A program made the translations under genes and the position numbers. Below are positions 1 through 11,319 of a stretch of DNA of 64,000 bases, piece by piece; position 1 is the stretch's first letter, and each line of letters opens with the position of its first letter. Source of the DNA: Globodera rostochiensis (taxonomy: Eukaryota; Nematoda; Chromadorea; Rhabditida; Heteroderidae); contig JAEVLN010000003.1 in assembly GCA_018350325.1 (NCBI GenBank), positions 3,626,441 through 3,690,440 of the forward strand. The letters are read 5' to 3'. Under the pieces are notes generated by a model. That model searched no databases. It had not been told where the DNA came from and saw only the letters and a program-made list of their open reading frames with translations.

Positions 1-188
1 AGAATCGTCCTTCCCGCCCCCCCCCCCCGCCTTAGTCCTAAGCCTAAATTATTGGTCCTTTGTTCCATTCTCCGTCCAATCTCCCAACATGGAATATGGC
101 ACCAAAATTTCTGGCAAAAAAACGGTTCAAAATTTGCCCGTTTCAATGCCATTTCGGCGTCAAACAACTGCTCATCCAATTGTGCTAA

Positions 189-1517
189 TTGTTTCGGCAG
201 TTTTTGGTATTTGTTTACGTTTTTATTTTATTTGCGCATTTCCAAGTCTTTTGGCGTTTCGTCTCCGCTAATCATCAATGCACCCGCAACTGTTCCAATG
301 CTTTTCGGCTCTCATTGAGTTCCATTCTCGACAAAGGCAGCCATCATCAGAATGCACCAGTGGTGTTGAGTCCGCTGCACTCGCTAATTCTGAACAGCCT
401 AAACAATTTTGTCGTTCAGCGGAGAACGGAATGGATTTGCAAGTGCGAAAAGCAAACAAACAAAAAAATTAAAAATTATTTCTAAGCTCAATCGACAAGT
501 TCAAGCAGTGCATAGAAAAGTGGGTGATTAAAACAGCAGAATTACTTTACATTTTTTGGGGGGGGGGATGATTGGCCCGGAGGCAGTTGCGGCGCATTCC
601 TTCATATACATAAATATTCAGTTGTGAGGAGAACAGACTGAAGCTGGTCGAGCTGGCCAATGTGGGCCATTGGGAGATTGTCTGCCGCACTCTCTTTGTT
701 CACCCGAAAAGTCAGATAAAAAGGGCAATAAATATTTGTAAAATTGTTCCGATCCGGTAATTTGGGGAAATTCGTACTTTTGGCTTTGGATTTCCCAGCA
801 AAGTCGCCCGACCGACATAATTATTATGTTTGGATCCAAATTAAAATCATTCAGCTTTTGCGGAATTCATCAGTTGTCAGCGAAAACATTTGGCAGAGGT
901 TGGGCAACGGTGCCGTCCTCCGATTCCGACGGTCGACGACGGACGGAATTCACTCGGCCACTTTTGTAGCCAAATGAACGCCTACGCAAAGTGTTACCGT
1001 CGAACAGCGCAAAAGTGCACAAAAAATGCGTCGATGGTAAAATAGGAAAAAATTAAATATTTTTAAACAATCTTTCTCGAAATTGTATCCCGCGGCGATC
1101 AACAAATGATTCGTCCAAACACTCCGATCGGTTTCTTTCCAGGTCAGTCACCGACTCTCCGAAGCAATTGGGCATTCGTTCGCGCGCATCCAACAAATTG
1201 CCCGAGGCCATCTGCACATTCCGGAGCAGTGCCATCGTTCCGTCGACATTTTAGCCACATCAACGGGTGGGTCGGATGAAGACGGAGACGCATCTCCATT
1301 GACGGATGGAGCAAACGAACACGATTATTGGCTGTGGCTGGACGGGGGAGGGAACGGAGAAGAAGCGGCTTCCAACGTCCGTTTTTTGCAGGCGAGGAAC
1401 AGAGGCGGGGTTGGGGGGAGGAGGGGGAGCAGTATTTGCCCCCGTTTCTCAAGCAGTTTTATTCTGTTCATTTCTTTCGCTTTTCATATTATATTTCATT
1501 TTGAATGTGTAAAATAA
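189..1517 (+). CDS. Secreted cysteine-rich protein, possibly CPG4-like (4-exon model)
   Basis: Model: exons 189-442, 622-756, 874-1036 and 1143-1517, all GT-AG, one open frame of about 308 residues. The N-terminus is strongly hydrophobic (FVYVFILFAHFQVFW), as in a signal peptide. Cysteines then recur: CTRNC soon after the signal, CNCEEN across the first splice, CRTLF, NIC, RCQRK, QRC, HFC, KCYRR, QKCTK and EQC. The last exon is acidic, then Gly-rich, and ends in a hydrophobic stretch (FILFISFAFHIIFHF). This could be a lipid-anchor signal or a read-through beyond a missed donor. The spacing of the Cys resembles nematode secreted families such as the chondroitin proteoglycan 4 domain, but this is a weak resemblance and I assign no function. 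Exon phases agree at all three junctions, which is the main support. The 3' end is the least certain part. Confidence 0.55.
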
Positions 1518-2544
1518 TTAAGCATTTCATTTTCTGATGTTTAATTTTATTGCTTCCATCAATAACAACGAAATGCCTTGGATTTTGGAATTCACTAAAT
1601 GCAATTTTTGGTGTTGAACATAATACTTTCAAGGAATGGAGGGAGGGCACAGAAAGAATGTGCCGAACTCTCCGAGAGAGAAAGGGAGCGAAGGAAATGC
1701 CACTAAATTGGCGGAATTGAACTCAGCGAATGTTTGATGAACGAAACAAATTTTACAAACACAAAAATTGTTTAATTGAATTTAATTTATGGTCACAATA
1801 CAAACGGAGTGGAGGGATTATGGGCGATGAGATTACTGGGATTTGGTCCAACAGTCAGTCAGTCACTATGTATATGAACTCGAGTGAAGAGTTAGGAGGA
1901 GGAGGGAATTGACGTACCAAAAGCCATCAAATTATCTTTTAATAATAAATTGAGGAAATGGAAATGTCCAAACGCAGAAATGAAAAGAATGATCGATCGA
2001 TCCACCAACACAAAATGAAGAAAAAAACTTGATCGTCAAATAATATAATTATTAAATTAATTTGATACAATGAGAAATAATAAAGAAATAATTAATGTTC
2101 ACAGACATTTATTTGTACCACAACAGCAAAATTAAAAAGGTCTGCTCGGAATTTGCGGTCTCTCCGGGATTCGTGGTCTGTTCACATCGTTGGCATGTCT
2201 GTTTAAATTTGACAAATTTTGATCGCAAAAAAAAAACAACGAAAAAATCTAACAAAAAAAAAACGAACCACGAAAATGGACAAAAAATCACCCTAAAAAA
2301 CTACCTCAGTTGTTTGCTCTTGGGTCATTTGGTCTCCTGTTTGAAGTTTTTGAAGTTCAAATTTTCAAAAGTTTACCGGTTTTTATAGGCACCAAAATTC
2401 AGGCCGACCATTCGGTCGGAAAACCTTGCGGTTGTGAAGAATAGGCGCACCGGGAAAGTTTTTTTCCGAATATTTTCTCCTTTTTATTATAAGCCCCCCC
2501 GGGGGGATATACCCTTTTGTTTGTTGGTGGTATCTCTAAACAAC
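1518..2544. other. Intergenic, AT-rich
   Basis: No supported gene. It contains A/T-rich sequence, short homopurine runs and a few small ORFs without coding character. It separates the convergent ends of the secreted protein (+) and dynamin (-), so both 3' UTRs should lie here. Confidence 0.6.
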
Positions 2545-5500
2545 TCACATTGGTGGCATCGGAGCCTGTCCCGGGGGTCCGGGGAGGGGGCGGTTTTGGA
2601 TTGGCATCGCCGGCACTCCGCCGCCAATGCCCCCCATCGGACGGGCGCCCATCGGAGGCTGAGGGGCGGGCCGATTTGTCGGAATTTGGCCTGGCGGTGC
2701 CGGAGCGGGACGCGGCACTGGGGAGGAATTGTTTCTGAAATTGTGCGCATTTTTAAATATGTAAAATAATGCGAAACGGACGGCTAACCGTAAGTCGTTC
2801 GTAGTTGACATAACCGGCGGAGGCAAATCGGTGGCCATTGTGGCCATGTTCACGTCGTTGATGATGCGTAACGCCTCCTTGCACGATTGGTACATGCGAA
2901 GAATTTCCTCGCGCTTTTGTGCTTCGAGCGGCGATTCCTCCATAAGTTGTTCCTAAAGTCCAAAAAGTAATATTTAGGGAGAGGGAAAATTTATAAAAAC
3001 ATTTGTTGAATATGTTCAAGTTCAGCATTTCAACATTCCTTATTTTAATTTATTAAAAGAACACTCAAAAACAGCAACACACCGTATCCCCGCCATGTTG
3101 GTACAGACTGGCCAACAGTTCGTCCTTCAGAAAATCTCCCAACTGAAATAAACCAATGATTAATTACATTCACCAAACAAAAGAGTCCCCCCCCCCCTCC
3201 AGCGCGTACTTTGTTGACGATCAAATGCATTATCGCCTTTGGGACAAGGTCTCGAATGGTTTTGTTGATGATGCGCATGTACGAGTCCACCAAATTACGA
3301 ATTGTTTCCACCTGACGCTCCAATTGCGGGTCCAAACTGCTCGCCTCCTCCACATGGCCATTCTGAAAAGGGTCCAAAGCATTCCAAAATAAACAAAACT
3401 CGACAAAAACTAAAAACGAAATTGCACAGACGCAAAAATGAGATGGTGGACAAAACGGAAAATAAAAGGCGCAAAACAAATGAAACCTCTCAGTGGGGGA
3501 CATCGAATTGAACGGAAACTGACCTCTTGCTTTAAGGGGGAAATTTGTTTTTATTTAAAGGAATATTTTCAAAAGAATGGCCGGTCAATTGCCCCCCCCC
3601 GGTCACCTCATCCGACGCCGGCTGATGTTCCTTTTCCGGGTAGACGCCGGCCCGAAGAAAGCTGGCCTTCCAGGCGTCCACTTCGTCCAAGTTTTTGGCG
3701 CTCAGTTCCAATTCTTTGTAGTCTTTGTAAATGTTCCTGAACAAAAATTATTTCAAATTATTCCAATTTGTGCAAAAACACCCAAAAAATAAAACCAAAT
3801 CAAGCGACGACCAAGCGAAGGCAGTGAGAAATAAAAGGTCATACCGTGCATTTGTTCAATTGGATGGAATTAAACCACAACAACAAAATTGGAACGATTT
3901 TTAGTACATTTTCAAAAAGGGATTTAAATGGTATAAGCAAAACTTATACGAGTCTAGATTTAAATGGACGCGACATAATTTGGGGGGGGGGGGACAATAA
4001 AACGAAACAAAGCACAACAAAAGACCGGACAAAAAAAGACGGGTCGAAATGTAAACGAGCAATTTCTCAATTTCTCAAAAAGCAAATGGCCATTAAATTC
4101 TTTCCAACAAAAATTGTTCATCTACGGACTATTCGACCTCCAAAAAACAACATTTTGGACAAAAAAAAACTCAAAAAGAAACAGCCAATCTCACTATTGT
4201 GTTATGTGTGTGCGCGTTTGTTCGTGCAAAAACGCCCCAATTAGCGCATACTCACCTCCTGGAATCGAAAAAAATAAAAAGACAAAAAAAAGAAAATCCC
4301 AAGCAGAATTATTATTGGCATAACCAGAAGTGCCGCAATGGCTGCTAAATATCAAAGGAACCAATTGCGTTATGCACGGAGGGAATGCAAAAATGCGTTG
4401 ATTTTAGCGCTTTTGTGCCCATAAAATGAAATGTCCAATGAAACTTTGCATTGTTTTTGGCGGAAGGCTTCGTCCACTCCGACACACCAAAAATTGAATT
4501 GAATTCGGAATTAAAATCAGATGGGAAGACAGACAGAGACTCACATGCTAAAATTGTACTTTTCTTATCTTTTATTATCGTTTATGGCTTTGTCTGGTTA
4601 TGGCAAAACTGCAAAAACAAAACAAAAAAGAGGAAAAGCCAATGGACTCACTTTCCGTCCGGGTAGAAAAGCGCGAATTTGTGCTGGCGGGACATGAAGC
4701 CGGCCTCGAGGTCCTTCAACTTGATGCCGTCCAACGGAAGCATGTACTTCTTCTCCTTCTCCTGCAAGGCATAATTAAATCACAACAATTAATCATTCGT
4801 CCAATCACCTCGTCGTCTTTGTACCACGAGAGACTGTCCGACGTGAGGACGAACCAACACTCGCGCGAGCCTCGCACAAAGCTAATGTTGTGGACGGAAA
4901 GCCATCCTTTGCGGATCACCTGGTTCCCCAAGTTCTTCTTCGTGTTGGTGGACGACGCCTTCGCCTCGGCACTAAATTGGCACCGTAATAAATTAATTGG
5001 CAATTAAAAATTACTTTGAAAACCCAATGAAGTCCTCGTGGTTGGTGTTCCTAAATATGACATTTAAAGAAAGCCATTAGCCCTTGATTGGACACGACAG
5101 ATTCTCACATGTAAGCCAACTCGTAGTCGACCAGCATGGAAATGTGCTGCTTGGTGAACACCTCCTGTTGTCGCATAAAGTTTGTGACAATTTGCTCCAC
5201 ACAGTCGCGCAGTCGGGGGTATCTGTTCACACACTCCGCGCCTTGTCGCACAACGTTGGCCAATTCATTAACCACCAAATCCACACATTTCAGCGACGGC
5301 TCCTTTAGTCGCTCGATTTGCTTCTTTACAATGGCCTCGAATGCCATGTCAGGCGTGAAAAGGCCAACTCTGAACGGGTTTAGACATTTATTAACTTCCA
5401 ACGTTTGCTGCAACCGAATGCCGTGGATGTTTCGAATGGCAAATTGAATCTCGCGACGCATTTCCTTCTCATCGATGGTCATTTTCACAATTTCGAAGGG

Positions 5501-6908
5501 AAAGCGCTCGTGAAAGAGCCGATTGATCCGAGCACCACCGGACAGTTCATTGGTGCTGACCATTTTGGCGGAAGAGCCTTCGATGGACCGTTCCATGTCA
5601 GAAGTGAACTGTTGGACCATCCTTGTTTAGAGAATACGGCATGGTTAAACTGTCAGAGCCTTCCTAAATTCGATTCGTTGGCCACTCACTGCATCAGCGC
5701 CTTCGTCTTGCGCGAGGGGTCGTTGAACTGGAAGTTCTTGTACTCGGCGACCTCCTTCTCCATGGAATAGAGCTTTTTTTGCAAATTGTCTCTCAATGTC
5801 GGCAACGTGTCTTTGATGTGGTTGGTCAGCTGTTGGTTCAGTGCCTTCTGCAGGTACGGCGTGCCCAACCGGTCGGCCATGTGCCGGTACTGCTGATGGG
5901 ACAGAAAGAACTTGCGTTCCGCGTCCAGCGCCTGACGGATATCCTTGCGACCGACAATGTCCTTCTGGGAACGGTTAATCACTCCGACATAGCCTAAACA
6001 TTACATTACATGAATAGAATGAAGTGCAAGCCAATGCTAACCTCGTCTGAGTGGAAACACTTTGTTCTCGAGGATGTCCCGCGCGTCGGTGCCCTCGTCC
6101 ATCAAGTCCAACTTGGTCAGCACTCCGATGGTTCGTAGGCCTTGCGGGTCCACTTCCCGGGCCAATTTTAGTGCGTCCGACGTAGCCAAGTCGCTGTTTG
6201 CCGGAGTGACGGCCAAGACCAAGCAGGTTTCGCGGGTGATGTACGTGAGAATCATATCGCGAATTTGCTGCTCAATGTCCTGCGGCTGATCGCCCACCGG
6301 CACTTTGGTGAGACCGGGCAGATCGATCAGAGTCAGGTTGAGCACTGTGTGTTTCTTTAAAAGTTCAGTACAAAAAACTTTCATACCATGTGGACTGAAC
6401 ACACGCAAATTGATCGGCACAGCAGAAATGCCTTTGTTGGCACCGGTCACCCGATCGGTTTCCTCCTCAATTTCCTTCCGAATTTGGTCGAAATCCACAA
6501 ATTTGTGGCCTTTCCTGTGCAGAAATTCGCCGTATTCTAAAAAATAAATGTTCTAAAAGAGTTAATATCTCATTAAGACCGGCACGGTCGTTGATGAGCT
6601 GAAGAATCAACGGTCTCCTCGTCACAATGCCACTCCCCCGCGGCAAAAAGTCTCTTAACATTTCGTTTAGTTTAGAAAACTCCAAAATTCCAACTTTCCG
6701 ACAAAATTCTCAAGCACAGAAGATTTTCCTGCACTTTGACCACCAACGACTGCTATTTGTGGCAGATCGAAGTTCAACGACGTGCCCAGCTGAGTGAACG
6801 CGTCCTGAAAATTTAATTGTGAAAAGTAATGGATGGGTAGACGATTCTGACCTGAATCCTGTTGATCAACGGGATCAACGACTGCATTCCTTGATTAGCC
6901 CAAGCCAT
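2545..6908 (-). CDS. dyn-1: Dynamin GTPase, complete, 15 exons
   Basis: Large GTPase that severs endocytic vesicle necks at the plasma membrane. Exons, from the 5' end on the minus strand: 6908-6852, 6804-6695, 6653-6580, 6536-6387, 6344-6042, 5993-5690, 5621-5109, 5050-5024, 4971-4809, 4761-4652, 3736-3607, 3362-3210, 3142-3083, 2952-2789, 2734-2545. Phases agree throughout and give 835 residues, close to C. elegans DYN-1. The start [17 protein letters not shown] is typical. G1 is [10 protein letters not shown]3 DLPGL and G4 TKLD. The middle/stalk follows, then a PH domain ([19 protein letters not shown]), the GTPase effector domain ([18 protein letters not shown]) and a C-terminal Pro-rich tail ([12 protein letters not shown]) that would bind SH3 proteins. 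One exon is only 27 nt (5024-5050). Several introns are only 41-48 nt, and the 42-nt intron 6345-6386 has no stop and keeps frame. The 0.9-kb intron 3737-4651 is the largest. Confidence 0.95.
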
Positions 6909-7414
6909 TTTGCCGCAAATTGGAATGGAGATCTCCAATAATAAGTTAAAAAGTGAAAAATTGGAAAGAAAATCTGAAATCAATAGGAAACTGAAAAGCT
7001 AAGAGAAAAACTACAAAGAAAAATAAATTGGCACCAAAATGGCCAATTTTTAGAAGAAAGTCCAAATAATGGAATAAATGCAAAGTCAGTCGAAAATTTG
7101 GGGAAGCGAGGCGATGGGCGACTTGGGAATTCCATTTGAGCCACGGCCTTAAGCCGCCAACTCATTGCATCCGACCCCCCCCCCCCTCCGTTCGTTTGGC
7201 ACAAATCCCCGGGGCATGGAAAGAAAAATGAGTAAAATAAAAGGACTTTGAGTGCGTTCAAGTGGCCGTCTTCAGCTGAAACGGGCGAGGCTTTTCTCCG
7301 CTGTGTATTTACTTATACACAAAAATATAAAATAAAAAGCACATAGAATATGAATAAAGTTGCTCGGCACGACGACCGACGGCAGCGGTCGTTTGCCTTC
7401 CATTCAATTCATTC
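6909..7414. other. Upstream region of dynamin
   Basis: No gene seen. It probably holds the dynamin promoter and 5' UTR on the minus strand. A 10-C run lies near 7175. At about 7415 the sequence enters the leftmost copy of the triplicated block, so this is the original 3' flank of that duplication. Confidence 0.5.
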
Positions 7415-10400
7415 GGCGGAGGCGGAGGAAAATAGGCAGAGGGAGTTGGCGGCAATTGGGGCCATCTGGCTCTATTCCTCTGCTGACGGCAAATAAACGA
7501 AAGTCCACGGCACCTCGCCCTTTCATGAGCAGCGTGTGCCGTTGTTTCGGTGTGAATGGTCGGTTAACAACGGAACAACCATTGGAAATTAGGGGGGGGG
7601 GGGGGGTGTTGGGGGAGAGAATGCAGCGGATGAACAAAATCAATAAAGCACACAATTTCACCGGACGATGGAATGGACTGACTGAATGAATGGCGGTGGA
7701 GGCAAGCAAAACTGGAGATGTCACAAAAATGATTATAGTTAATGCGAGAATCGACGAAACAACGCACAAAAGTTGGCTTTTTCTGCTGCTTTGTTTGACA
7801 AGATATGTTTTTAGTCGGAAATTTCGTCGTTTTAACCTCACTATTCGTAACTAAAAAGACTATTTTCACTAATTGGCTCTTTTGAATTTAAATAAACAAT
7901 TATTTTAGCTGTCGTCGATTTACGTGCATCTACTTCTGCTACCATTTCGACTAACACCACACAGTTCACCAACATTCCACGTCGACTATTTCATTAATAT
8001 TCGATAAAAAGATTTTCCATTTTTTATTCGCATTGAGTAATATGCAGAAATGAAAACAATTAGCAAATTTTTAATGCTAGGAAAAATAATTAATGAAAGA
8101 ATAGAAATTTGTGTTAAACCGTTTTAACAAGTCTTGCGTTATTTTATCTATCATTTTTTAGTTTACCCGTCAATTTTGTTTTCTTCCTTTCCTTCTAATA
8201 CGATTTTCCCCTCCGTCTGGACACCTGCTCCTTTTGTTCAGCCGTAAAATTCAGCATCGTCATGATGGCCTATGAAAAACAAATAAAAAGGGTAATTCCT
8301 AATTGAGTCCAATTCGACACGATTAACACCTAAAGATGACCTGCATATGCTCCCGCGCACTCCCCTTGTTCAGCAAGTAGTAGAAAAACGCGTCGTGAAG
8401 GAAGCGCAAAACAACCTGCAACTCCGAGGCCGTGTCGACAATCACTTCGTCCTGTTTCAGAAAGAGATTTTTAAATATTCTCTGTGGAACACTACGCCCA
8501 TTTAACATTTTATTTAAAGCTGAAAATGGGTTGTGTAAAGCCGTTTCCGATCGACTGACCCCGCCCAGCTCCATGTTCGCTGCCTGCTGCCCCTTGCGGA
8601 ACATGATCAAGTACATTTGCTGTCTTTCCCGGTCTATGTCGTCACACTTTTGTTCGTACATCATGTTCTCTTGCCTCAGCAGTTCGTGTTCTGTCTTGAC
8701 CTTATTAAGCTCAAGCGATTTAGCTTCGACCTGTGAGGGTATAAGTTACTCTTTTGGAGAAAAGAGATTTGTCGTTGCCTCTTCCTCTCTCCTCTGCTCT
8801 ATCAGTTCAATACGTTTCCGCATGTCCACCAATTGTCTTCGGAGTGCCTCGTGCACAATGGCAGTCTCTTTGCCGCCACTGTCCCTCCTCCTCCTCGTGA
8901 CCGTTTTTTGCCGCTGTTGATGACCGGCAGCCACAGATCCTTCTTCGTCATTGTCGTCCAGTTTCGGAACACTTTGCCATCGGTCCCCACCCAACCAACG
9001 ATTGTAGGAGGCCAATGTCTCTCCATGTGCGTTGAGACCAAACAGACGATCAACCGACCCGCGTCTTTTACTCCATTTCGCATGGCTATCCCCTTCCCAG
9101 CTGCGCCTCTTTTGGCATTTCTCCATGGCCAATTCACCGCGGAGAATGGCCAAACGGTTTCGAAGTAATAGGCGATCAGCTTCAGCACTTGTCAACCGCT
9201 TGCGCAAGTGGTTAACCTTTGAAGCATTCATTCACAAATATAAAGATTCTTGCTAACAAGAAACTGATTTGACAGACCCAATTTAAAGGTATATTTACTT
9301 CTCTAAACGTTGTGTCCGCAATTTGTTTCCAACGACGCAATTGTCGCTCGCTCAGCGGCGGCCCCCCTCCGTGACTGAGCTGTTCATCACTGGTACTCCT
9401 CCCTATTTTTTGTCCGCTCAGTGTTGCCCACTGTTCACACGCGGTCTGTCGTGGCTCCGTCCTGAACATCTCCAACTCCACCAGAGCCAGCTGTTCCCGC
9501 AGCTGGTCCTTCTCCCGTTGAATCGTTTCAACTCGTCCTCTTAGTTCTGTGCGACTACGCTCCCCTTCGGCCATTGCATGCAGCCAACCGTCCAACTGCT
9601 CGAAGAGCTGGTCGGTCTCGCGCTGTACCGTCGCTGCACTCTCGCCGGCAAAGCTGTCACGGCCCATAAGTGCGTACAGAAACTCGTGGAATCGCTCACG
9701 AAGTGCTCGGAATTGATCGTACATCAGCTCGTCACAGCTGAATTGTTGTTGTTGTTCGATGATGTTAAAAACTTGACTCGGTTCGGGTCCTTCATCAGTG
9801 ATTTTGGTGTTTGTTTCCACTTTCTCCCCGACTTCAAGTTTCATGGGCTCGGAATGACTTCTTTCATCGTGTTTATCCCGACCATCAACCGTTAGCAATT
9901 GAAGCGATAATTCATGAGGACTTGACACCATCTTAAAAAGGAGGAATAAATAAAAATGATTGCCAAGAAAACTAGCAAATTTGGGAAATTTCAGTGACTC
10001 TGGTCACGAATATCAACTCCATTTTTTCGGTGGTTAAGACGTATCAACATAGAAAACGGACATTTTTCGATGTCAAAGTTTCTTGCAGAATTTCCGCACG
10101 TCCGATGGGCCGAAAGAATGTGTCCGAATGGTTCAAGACATCCGGTAAAGAAAAAACAGAAATTTGCTGCTTGTCCTCCTCCAAGTCGTTGTCACAGTCA
10201 AAGTTGTGCTCGCCCAACTGAACAACATCGCTGCCACTGTGGAAAACGACGGTCAGATCGGGCAGCAGCGTCGTCCTCTTCTTGTGTTGCGGTCGCCTTA
10301 AATGTGTTATTTTGGCAAATGGCCTATCCTGGAATAATGCCCCAAAGACAACTCAAGATTTCGTCTCTTTTGGATTGCGATACTTAAAAAAAATGTACAA

Positions 10401-10546
10401 ATATGAAAGCTGGCACCAAAAATAACCATGAAACCCTAAAACAGAGATCTTATCTAATTCCATAAAATTTTTTGAGTTTGTCGGGTTAATCCGTATAATA
10501 AGGGCTTTAGATTAATTTACTCTTTATGCGCACCTGAAATCTCTCT
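7415..10546 (-). repeat. Triplicated block, copy 1 (distal), terminal exons of golgin-like gene
   Basis: A 3132-bp block nearly identical to 11320-14448 and 15352-18484. It carries the last exons of the coiled-coil gene on the minus strand: about 10296 downward (part), 9931-9299, 9216-8779, 8730-8560, 8451-8341 and 8269-8195 (stop TAG at 8195-8197). These exons are open and identical in protein to the other copies. The upstream end is cut inside an exon: the stub keeps the splice donor at 10533 (CAG/GTGCGC) but loses the acceptor side, and the sequence switches to satellite at 10547. It has no gene body of its own. It could serve only as an alternative 3' end for transcripts from the full gene, or be a passive copy. 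The copy-specific base in the first 20 bp (aaaatagg rather than aaaagagg) separates it from copies 2 and 3. Confidence 0.85.
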
Positions 10547-10551
10547 AATCT

Positions 10552-11284
10552 TTTCTTAAATTTAATCATTAACTCTGAAATAAATTGTATTCAATTTGGA
10601 TGAATGCTAATCATTGGGAAAAGAACAAACTTTCATAGGAATTGAAACCTTAAATCTTTTTATAACCACGGCTGTACAATTTCTTAAATTTAATCATTAA
10701 CTCTGAAATAAATTCTATTCAATTTGGATGAATGCCAATCATTGGGAAAAGAACAAACTTTCATAGAAATTGAAACCTTAAATCTTTTTGTAACCACAGC
10801 TTTACAATTTCTTAAATTTAATCATTAACCTGAAATAAATTGTATTCAATTTGGATGAATGCTAATCATTGGGAAAAGACAAACTTTCATAGAAATTGAA
10901 ACCTTAAATCTTTTTTTAACCACGGCTTTACAATTTCTTAAATTTAATCATTAACCTTGAAATAAATTGTATTCAATTTGGATGAATGCCAATCATTGGA
11001 AAAGAACAAACTTTCATAGAAATTGAAACCTTAAATCTTTTTATAACCACGGCTTTACAATTTCTTAAATTTAATCATTAACCTTGAAATAAATTGTATT
11101 CAATTTGGATGAATGCCAATCATTGGGAAAAGAACAAACTTTCATAGAAATTGAAACCTTAAATCTTTTGTAACCACGGCTTTACAATTTCTTAAATTTA
11201 ATCATTAACCCTGAAATAAATTGTATTCAATTTGGATGAATGCCAATCATTGGGAAAAGAACAAACTTTCATAGGAATTGAAAA
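10552..11284. repeat. AT-rich satellite array 1, ~128-bp monomer, ~5.8 copies
   Basis: Monomers begin with tttcttaaatttaatcatta at about 10552, 10680, 10808, 10934, 11061 and 11188, so the period is 126-128 bp. Monomers differ by a few substitutions and 1-2 bp indels. The last monomer is partial and passes into a short unique linker (gaggattccggtcgatc) before copy 2 of the triplicated block. Confidence 0.9.
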
Positions 11285-11319
11285 TGTGGAATTGAGGATT
11301 CCGGTCGATCAAAATTTTC

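Noticed and set aside
1144..1452. Minus-strand 102-residue ORF
   Set aside because: Shadow of exon 4 of the secreted Cys-rich gene on the + strand.
7404..7869. Minus-strand ORFs of 100-145 residues with hydrophobic segments, repeated in all three blocks
   Set aside because: They lie in the 3' flank of the golgin-like exons, overlap each other in two frames and cross a G-run of variable length. No family resemblance.
8452..8559. Coding insertion between the coiled coil and the GRIP-like end
   Set aside because: The 108-bp segment has no stop but is bordered by a GT donor and a tttctgaaacag acceptor in phase 0 and reads unlike the flanking protein. It is treated as an intron in all copies.
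8432..8920. 162-residue + ORF (and copies at 12334 and 16367)
   Set aside because: Antisense shadow of the coiled-coil exons and introns; Ser/Cys-rich composition is typical of the complement of Glu/Lys codons.
9994..10387. + ORFs of 75 and 105 residues in the triplicated block
   Set aside because: They are better explained as the complement of an intron and a likely minus-strand exon starting at 10296; no domain.
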